Origin: Asterias rubens | Taxonomy: Eukaryota > Echinodermata > Asteroidea > Forcipulatida > Asteriidae | Length of the DNA stretch: 64,000 nt | Direction of reading: 5' to 3' | Assembly: GCF_902459465.1 (NCBI RefSeq) | Contig: NC_047068.1 | Location: forward strand, 10,540,001-10,604,000 | Shown here: one piece after another, positions 41,901-50,900 of the stretch | Numbering within the stretch: the stretch's first letter is position 1 | How the letters are laid out: each line of letters opens with the position of its first letter | Made by a program: the position numbers and the translations under genes | Notes under the pieces: model-generated | The model's database searches: none | What the model saw: the letters and a program-made list of their open reading frames with translations, nothing else | Told to the model about the DNA's origin: nothing

Positions 41901-44900
41901 GCCGTTGGTCCCATGTGTTATGTAACGCATGTAAAAGAACCCAGTGCGCTTATCGAAAAGAGAAGGGGTTTTCCAATGAATTTTCCAATGGAAGTGCCCT
42001 TTGCAAAATGAAAATGGCATTGCCCTTTCAATATGTTTTAAGATGAAATTCCAAGCCTGTCTCTGGTTTTCCTCCCTCCTGAAAAATCAAACACTTTCAA
42101 TCTCAGGATGTTCTCTGTGGTCATGGGTTGATGTAGCTGGCTGTCAAATGAATAACGTTTCAGCTGTAAGGATAATTAGCCTCCCAAATTATTGCTGTTA
42201 ATATTGTTGTCAAGAACCCCAAAGGTTTCTTCACCTAAATTTATCTTGTGACTTGTATTTTGTTAACCACAGCATCTACTTGCGAGACAGAGTACAATAA
42301 CAACGTGGACAACAAGTGTGCTGAAGGCCAGACAGATCAATGTATTGTGGACTTCATTGGTGGCACGGTAAGTAGCTATGAGTCAGGGCTCGAAATTGAC
42401 ACTGGGCGGCAGAACTGAGGCCAGTGATTCCATCGTCGGGCCAGTAAACTTACAACCATACAAGTCTGGCTGTCTAGTGTTTTTCTATGAAATTGAATCC
42501 TGGATGTCTGAAAAAACACAAATCAAAAAGATCAGCAGGGGTTGAAACTTTGCATTGTGGAAATACGAGATACTATTGGGTAATACCATGTAATGATAAT
42601 CTCTAAATGAGTTGGGGTGGTTCTGAAAAGAACCGTTGGTTTCAACGTTGGTTTCTGAAAAGAACCGTTGGAAGTGTCGTGGCCGAGCGGTTAAGAGCAC
42701 CAAATTCAAACTTTGGTGTTTCTGATCAGCAGAGTGTGGGTTCGAATCCCCAGCCGTGACATTTGTGTCCTTAAGCAAGACACTTAACCATTGCTTCGTC
42801 CTTCGGATGGGACGTAAAGCCGTTGGTCCCATGTGTTGTGTAACGCATGTAAAAGAACCCATTGCACTTTTCGAAAAGAGAAGGGGTTCGCCCCGGTGTT
42901 CCTGGCTGTGGCTGCAATTACCTATCTTTCTGAAAGTTTGTATATAATCAGCGCCTTGAGTACCTTGTTTGGTAGATACGTGCGCTATATAAGACTTCGA
43001 TATTATTATATTAACTCCTGATCATTACATGATGTTACCGCAAACCTCTCTATATAATAAAAAGATCGTTTGAACTAATCTCATCTAATCACATCTTGTT
43101 TCCCCCTCTTCTCCTGTACAGGGATGGATGGAGCAGACTGAGTTATTCTACGGTACTTACCCACCGACGTTCAGTAACACCAACAGCTCCTCTCTTGTCA
43201 CCTTCTTAGACAGTGTCTACATCATCCCGCTGGCCTACCTCCTTACAACGGCCGCCTATTTTCTTCTCTCGCTTCTGCTGATGGTCCAGTAGTAAGTTAG
43301 CATTCTGGTCTTTGTTTTATTTTAATTTAATGCAAGTTGCAAGACACACAAGGCCTGAAGGCCACTTCAAACTGTGGGCTGCAACTATTTTTCCAGGGGG
43401 CCGTTGCCACCTACTCCTGGGGCTGAAACAGGGTTACGTCCTTCACCAGTTCACAGTCCATACGAATGTAGGCTTGGATAACATCCATCAGAAATAACGA
43501 GCCTGGCTGGAAGAGCACAAAGCACTACCTCCCCAACTTTAGAGACGCAAAAAGAGCGCCTGAAGCGAGATGTATATAAGATGAATTTGATAACTATACC
43601 CCTAAATGCAAGGAAACAAAACTTTTGGGATGATTTGTTGTCTTCTTCAATGAAATGAAATTAATTTCTTTTTTACTTGTCTTCTTTTGACCATTTGACA
43701 AAGATATTAACAAGGGTTTCTATATGAATAAGATATGATTTATCAATATCTTTAAGATATGATATATCAATATATGTTCATAAAAAACCTGTTTCATTGG
43801 GTTTACCACCTAATTTTAATTTACTGGTTTAATTAGGCTGTTTGATAACTTTTTGCCTGTCTCAGGGCTTAAAACTGCGTCTACGCATGTTTTTGATGAA
43901 AAATACAGGTTTTGGGGTTTCAGAATACAGTTTTGTGATCCCAGAGGTTGGCATGTCTGGAGATAGCTCATTTGGTGGAGCACATTATTTTAGAGGTCCC
44001 GGGTTCAAATCCCACTCCAGTCACTTTTTAACACCCTTTTCTGCTAATTTCTTTGCCATAATATGGCATAGTTGTTTGTACCCCTTGTATTTTGTAACCA
44101 GTGAGCGATGCTTATTTTATCCATTCATTGTAATTTTTGTTAACATATTTGTTCTGAAAGAGTTTTGTCTTTTTATCTCGCTTTGTTTTTGTACATGGCG
44201 CTTTGAGGCTGTTTTTTTTTTTTAATTATCATTGTTATTTACTGTTGATTTCTTTTCTCCTGATTTCTCTTCAGTACTGCCCGTGGTTTTAAGGAAAGTC
44301 TATCCAACCAGGAGGACTTCCAGTACAAGTCCTGCAACAAAGTCTTCGCTGCGTGGGATTTCTCCATGACTGACGAGAAGAATGCCTACTTGAAATGTAG
44401 TAGCATCCGTTTCGAACTACAGGCATGTGACATTTAAAAAAAATTGTATAAAAGAACTTACCGAGGCAAAGGCATATATCTACATTTACACAGGACTAAA
44501 ACAATCTAAAATGGTACCAAAAACAAAAGGTATACTTTGCCTTTTAGTGGCTCCATGAAATTGTGTCAGGTGGGATTCAAATCATCGACCCTTGTATAGT
44601 GGAGCAGATGCCTAGACCACTGACTGTGAGCTTTTTCTTCCTGCATATTTATTTATGTGAACTTGTTCACCATTATTCACCTACTCAGACTTTACAATCA
44701 TCTCCTTGCTTTTAACTACAAGAGCTTCTTCCATTTTTTAATGGCCACAGATCATTTTCTTACGTCGCACTGTTTCTTTGGAATAGTCTTCCTGTGCATA
44801 TTCGCCAGGCTAGTTCTTTATAATGTTTTGAAGTCTCTGTTCATAACTCATTTATATGTGTAATCTGCTTATTTGTAATTGTATCTTTCACTCATTATAT

Positions 44901-47900
44901 ATTATAAGGTTCTCTTTGTGCGCTTAGAGGCTTTTTGCATTAGACGCTTTACAAAAGAAAATCAAACTGTGTGAAGGCTTTACCAATGTGTGTTGTTGTA
45001 TTAAGTTAACACTCCTTTCCGTATGAATTCTTCTCTAATTGTTATTTATTATTACTATAATGTTGGTACCCTCCCCAGGGTGATAGGGTCTGGTCCAGTT
45101 TCAAATAAAATAAAATAAAATACAATACATTACAATTATTATTATTATTATTATAACTAATGTTTGTCTAATTTTAGACGGATCTTGAGGAGGAGAGACA
45201 GAAGAGGAAACGAGCGAAGAGAACCAAAATGGAGAAATTCAAACTGTATTCGGTCCGCTTTCTGCTGAATCTGGTTGTCTTGGGGATCTTGGGCGGAGCC
45301 GGTTACCTCATCTATTACACCACAGATCTGTCTGTACAGGTGAGGATACCGCGAGAGTTTATCTATTCTGATTGGTCGAGAGGAGTTAAGGGCCAGTCAC
45401 ACTGCAGCGATAATAAAAAACGATCACGCTAACCAGGCAGGCTGTCGATTGTTTGAATAAGCATGCACGTATTCTGCACAGAGCAATTCAACCAATAGAA
45501 TGCGTTCTCTTTGCGTTGTGATCGTTATCGTTTTTTTTATTGCTGCAGTGTGACTGGCCCTTTAGTGTCGTGGCCGAGCGGTTAAGAGCACAGAACTCAA
45601 GCTCTGTTGTATTTGATCAGCAGGGTGTGGGTTTGATTCCCAGGCGTGAAACTTGTGTCCTTAAAGCAAGAAACTTAACCAGTGCTTCGTCCTTCGGATG
45701 GGGTGTAAAGCTGTATGTCCTGTGTGTTGCTTTAAAAATGCACTTTATTCCAGATTTTTAATGTAGTTCTTCTTGTTTTAAAGCCATTATACACTTTCGG
45801 TACAGAAAAAAAAAACAAAGTTCACAGATTTACAAATAACTTACAGGGTTTACAGAAGGTAATGGTGAAAATGCTTTACTTTTTGAGAAAACATTAAAAC
45901 AATATCAATTCTTGATAGCGAGAATTACGAATTTATTTTGAACACATGTCATGACACGAAGAAACGTGCTGAAACAGGGGTGGGTTTTCCCGTTACTTTT
46001 TCCCGACTCCGATGACCGATTGAGCCTAAATTTTCACAGGTTTGTTATTTTATATAGATGTTGTGATACACGAAGTGTGGGCCTTGGACAATGGACAATA
46101 CTGTTTACCGAAAGTGTCCAATGGCTTTAAATTGTTTTAGTTCTATTTAAATTTGTTGATTCCATTTAAATTGTTTTTTGAAATTTTTATTTTTTGGTCT
46201 ACTCTCTTGTCCTAAATAAGTTAATAAGACTTCCCCAACACCTGCAACTGCTTATCAGGGTTTTCTTCCTTTTTCTCTTATTAGTATTTCTATTATTTCT
46301 TGATTTAATGTTAATTTGTATGCCTAGCTGTAAACAAGTGAAATGGAAACTGAAAATAAATGTCTCTAAATTGAATTGGATTGAACCTTATTCTTATAAA
46401 GCCCGGTTTATACTTCCTGTGAGTGCGAATGCGATGTAATTTGATGCAAATTTGACTTCACAACTCTGCCTTCGCTGCGATATTCGTAAGAAAGTTGAGC
46501 ACAACTCAACTGACTGCGAATTTCGTTGTGAATTTGTGACGTCATAATTCGTATCCGTTCGCATTCGCAGGAGTTATGAACCGGACTTTATTCATACAAA
46601 ATAATTAATAACAGTCTCAGAAGTCAATAATAGTTGTTTCGAAAAAGCAAAAATAGTTTTCACTAATTCCACTATTTTGCTCCATTTCAGCATTCCAATG
46701 AGCCAATCACGGGCAACGCATTCGCCAGTCTCCTGATTGGTTACCTACCATCAATCACCATAACGATTCTGAACGGCGTGGTGCCTTTGATCTTCAATGT
46801 AGTCGTACGATTTGAAGACTACAGTCCGCAGTTTGAAATCAGCATCACTCTGGTCAGGTAAGAGTCAGGGTTCCAGACTTAAAGGATTGACTTTTTTAAA
46901 TTTAATGCTGACAGGGAAAGTTATAAGGAAAGAATTATTAGTCACATGTGAAAGTTTCAGCTGAATGCAGTGTCTACTTGTTTAGAAAGCAGCAAAAAAA
47001 ACTGTCACAATATTTTCACAGGAACGTCAAATTCATCCACTGTTGAGGTGAGGTGACAGCGGGTACCAACCGAACCTTTGGCCACACCATTCCCAAACAG
47101 AAATCGGATAAATGATTCATTGTGAATTGTTTCTCAGTTTTAAATGTGTTTATTTGGTGAACAATTAACCACACCATATTTCTTTGAAGGGAATCCTTTC
47201 TCAAAATAGCTATCGGGCAAGCTTAGTGTCTAGTTGGTGAGACACTGCTCTAGAATTTCAAGGGTTGTGGGTTCGAATCCCGGCCGAGTAGTATGCCTGT
47301 GCCTGTTTCTCACAATGTTTTATACCATCAACATCTCCTCATTGCTTGATACCAATAAATTTTTTATGCTAACAATTATTTTGAGTAATTGCCAGTAGTG
47401 TCCAGTGCCTTTAACACTCTTGTATTTGCTTTTATCGGCTACACAGGACGGTGTTTCTACGTCTTGCATCCCTTGGAGTATTATTCTTCTCACTCTTTCC
47501 GCTGATTGTCTGTGATGCTGAAAACGAGACAGCTTGTGGAGTCTGTAAATCTGGAAGCCTTGTGGTAAACCATTGATAATCATTCTTATGTTAATTCTGC
47601 AAAGGTGGTTCTTGTGATTGATTTAGCTTAGTAGTGCATTTTTGTTGCACAGGCTTCATACTCCCCAGGGAGCTGAGATGGTTTGATGAACGAACAAAAT
47701 GGCCCAGTGACCTGCGGCCGATTTCACAAAACGCTAGGATTAATCCTATCTCGAGTTAGGTCTAGTAACCCGCCCTAAACTAGGACGGGTTGAATGCGTC
47801 CTACGTCTTCAGATAGGGAACTTAACTCGTCCTAAGTCCTAAGATTAATCCTAAGTTAGGATGAGTTTGGTGAAATTGACGGCAGGGGTATTAATGTATT

Positions 47901-50900
47901 TGTATTAAAGTCAAGACAAATTGTTGGTTCTTCTCAGAACCAAGACTTATCACAAGAGCAGTCAGTTACACGATAGTCACCAGTAAGCTTATTCTTCAGT
48001 ACTTTAAGTGATTTGTTTTTTTAATTCATCGCAAGACAAATTGTCAGTATCACCAAAGTGATTTGTATTGTGACATCACACTTTGCTTCAGCAACTATGA
48101 TTGATTTGCAGTTGATATCAATCTTTAGCTATTTTTGAAATTGGCCCCAGGTGTTCATGTTTTATGCAACACAAGGTGTTTTTTCTTGTGTGTTCTCTAG
48201 TTAACGTCATTTTCTGATTTATTCATCAGTGCTGGGAGACGTATGTCGGCCAAGAATTCTACAAACTGACCATCACAGATTTTGCTGCTGTCGTTCTTGT
48301 TGTGCTGATTGTGGAATTCCCGCGAAAGTAAGTAATATCAAACGGAGATTGTTGGACATAACCGCTCCAGATTTTCGCCAGAAATTAAAAAAATGCTACA
48401 CTATTTGGTGTATTCAGGGATGTTATTTCTCTGTTTTTAAACAAAATTCAATTTTTTTTTTTTTTTAATCTGTGTTTGTTCTTGTTTTTTTTCAAAGATC
48501 AAATTGTAATACAAATGGAGATTTAACCATTATAATAATGCCCCAGATTGCAGAGTAGGGCTTTATGAACTGGGCTTCATGCTGGCAACTTTTCGAGCTC
48601 GCATGCTTTTGCCCCTTGCGCTTAGAGCAGTTTTTTCTCAACAGCCTATCACATCCCTGTGTATTTGTTTCTCTTGTTCATAACCCCCAGGTTATCAATG
48701 GTCGGGTTGGTTAATTGGTATCTTTTCACATCTTCCACCACCGATGTGAAAACCCCAGGGGGCACTGTGTGGAATGGGTTTTCAGTCTTTACCTGATTGT
48801 GAGGGTTTTCTCTGAAATAATTCCAACATCTAAAACTTTAACTTCCATCCTTGTCTTCTCTACATCTGGCTCTTGGATAGTGTAGTAATTTTGTCCTTCG
48901 GATGGGACGTATCCCCGTTGGTCCCTTGCATTGTCGAATGCACGTAAACGATCCCAGGGGTTTGCCTGGTGTTCCTGGCTGCGGCTGCTATATGCGCCGA
49001 AGCACCTTGTAAACCCATAGAAAGTGCTAAATAATAGGGTCTCAGAAATCATAATTACAATAACCTATCTTTCTGTAAAAATTGTATACTAAGCGCCTTG
49101 AGTACCTTGCTGGTAGATATGTGCGCTATAAATGACTTTGATGTTATATTATTAATAATTAAGTTCAATTTTCTGAGAACCATTATAAACTGCACAACCA
49201 AAACTTAATTCATTTATAATCTTGTCCTTTGTTAATGTTTCATTATTAATGATTATTAGCCTTAATTAATAGCTTAATAATAAAAAAAAGTACAATTATC
49301 ATTGTATTTGTGTTTATATTGTAGATTTGCTGCTAAGCATCTTCACTTTGGCATCGCACAAACTCTTGGCCATATGGAGTTTGAGATCCCAAAGAATGTC
49401 TTGGCTATCGTGTACTCACAAGCTCTCTGTTGGTATGTAGAGGTTTTTTGTCTTTGAAGATTTTTAATTTGAACTTGAGTAAAAAGTTAAACATGAAATG
49501 CTCTAGGCCCAATTTCATGGGTCTGCTTACTGTAAGCAAAGAATCGGCACTTGTGGAAGCAGTGAATTATGTGCTTACGGCAAGCGTTTTTCTCAGGTTA
49601 GCGGAAATTTTGGCTTGTGCACCTGCGGACTCTATGCTTACAAGTCTATCGCAGAAATTTGGTGCAAGCAGAGAATGGTGATCGTAAGCGCATAATTGGG
49701 GGGTTAGCAGAGCCATGAAATTGGGCCCTGGGTTTGATCCTAGTGATGGTTCGCTGGCAAAATAGCAGTTGAGTTGGTGGTGGAAAAGCTTAATCGTTCC
49801 AAATTGTCTGGGTGGCCAATTGAAGAAGTTGAAAAAAATATGGATTGCAAACATTTGCACAAATTGAAGCATTTTTTTGGTTTAAACTTTAAATTTTCAT
49901 TATCGTGCTCTCTAAAAGAATTAAAAATGTATTTGAAATAAAAAATAATGTCATTCTGATTTCCTTGAAGTGATTCAGAACGATAAACTGTTTTATCCCC
50001 TCATCTTGCAGGATTGGTTCCTTCTACTGCCCCTTCCTTCCAGCCATCAGCCTCTTCAAGTGTTTCGTCTTCTTCTACCTCAAGAAGTGGAGCCTACTCT
50101 ATAACATGGTGCCGTCCTCTCGTCCATTCCGTGCCTCCAGATCGGGCATCTTCTTCATGGTTATCTTGCTCATCACCTTCATGCTGTGTATCGTACCTGT
50201 GGGGTACTCCGTTGGCGCGTAAGTAGCATGGAAGGTAGTATTAGAGTTGTAGGGGGTCTTGAGTCTTGAGTTGACAGCTCTAGTTTACCGCTCACGTAGG
50301 AAGACAAAACTGGGATGGTGCATTAGTGACGTCATTGGTCGACACTGCAAGGGGGGGATTATTATTAGTTATTAGGTAGCTTCAAGTGTGGTGAGGCGTG
50401 ATCGAGCGGTCAAATGCACTGGACTGGAGTTCTGGCGTTTCTGATCAGCAGAGGATGGGTTCAGCTCCTGGTCTTGACGCTTTAGTCGATTTTCTTTGTT
50501 CAACACCCAATATCTTTCTTCATCTAGTGAAAGGCACTGGACATGTTTAGTAACTGTCAGAGACCAGTGTTCTCACTCGTAAAATCCCAACATATGCAGA
50601 AAATAATGAACCTGTGAAAACTTGGGCTCAATTGGTCATTGAAGTTGCAAGAGAATAATAAAGGAAAAAACACCCTTGTTGCACAAATTTTGTGCATATA
50701 TGTTGGGATACACTAAGTGACTTTACTGAGTACAATATTAATCTGTTCATTCAATATCATCCCTCTAGAAACCTTCAGTCCTTTTCACTTGTTGTTCCTT
50801 AAACTCGCACCTTATATGGGGGGGGGGGGTCATTGGGACATGCTGGATCTTCTTTCGGGAACAAATTCCCTCAAACTATTTTTAATATTTCCAAATGATA

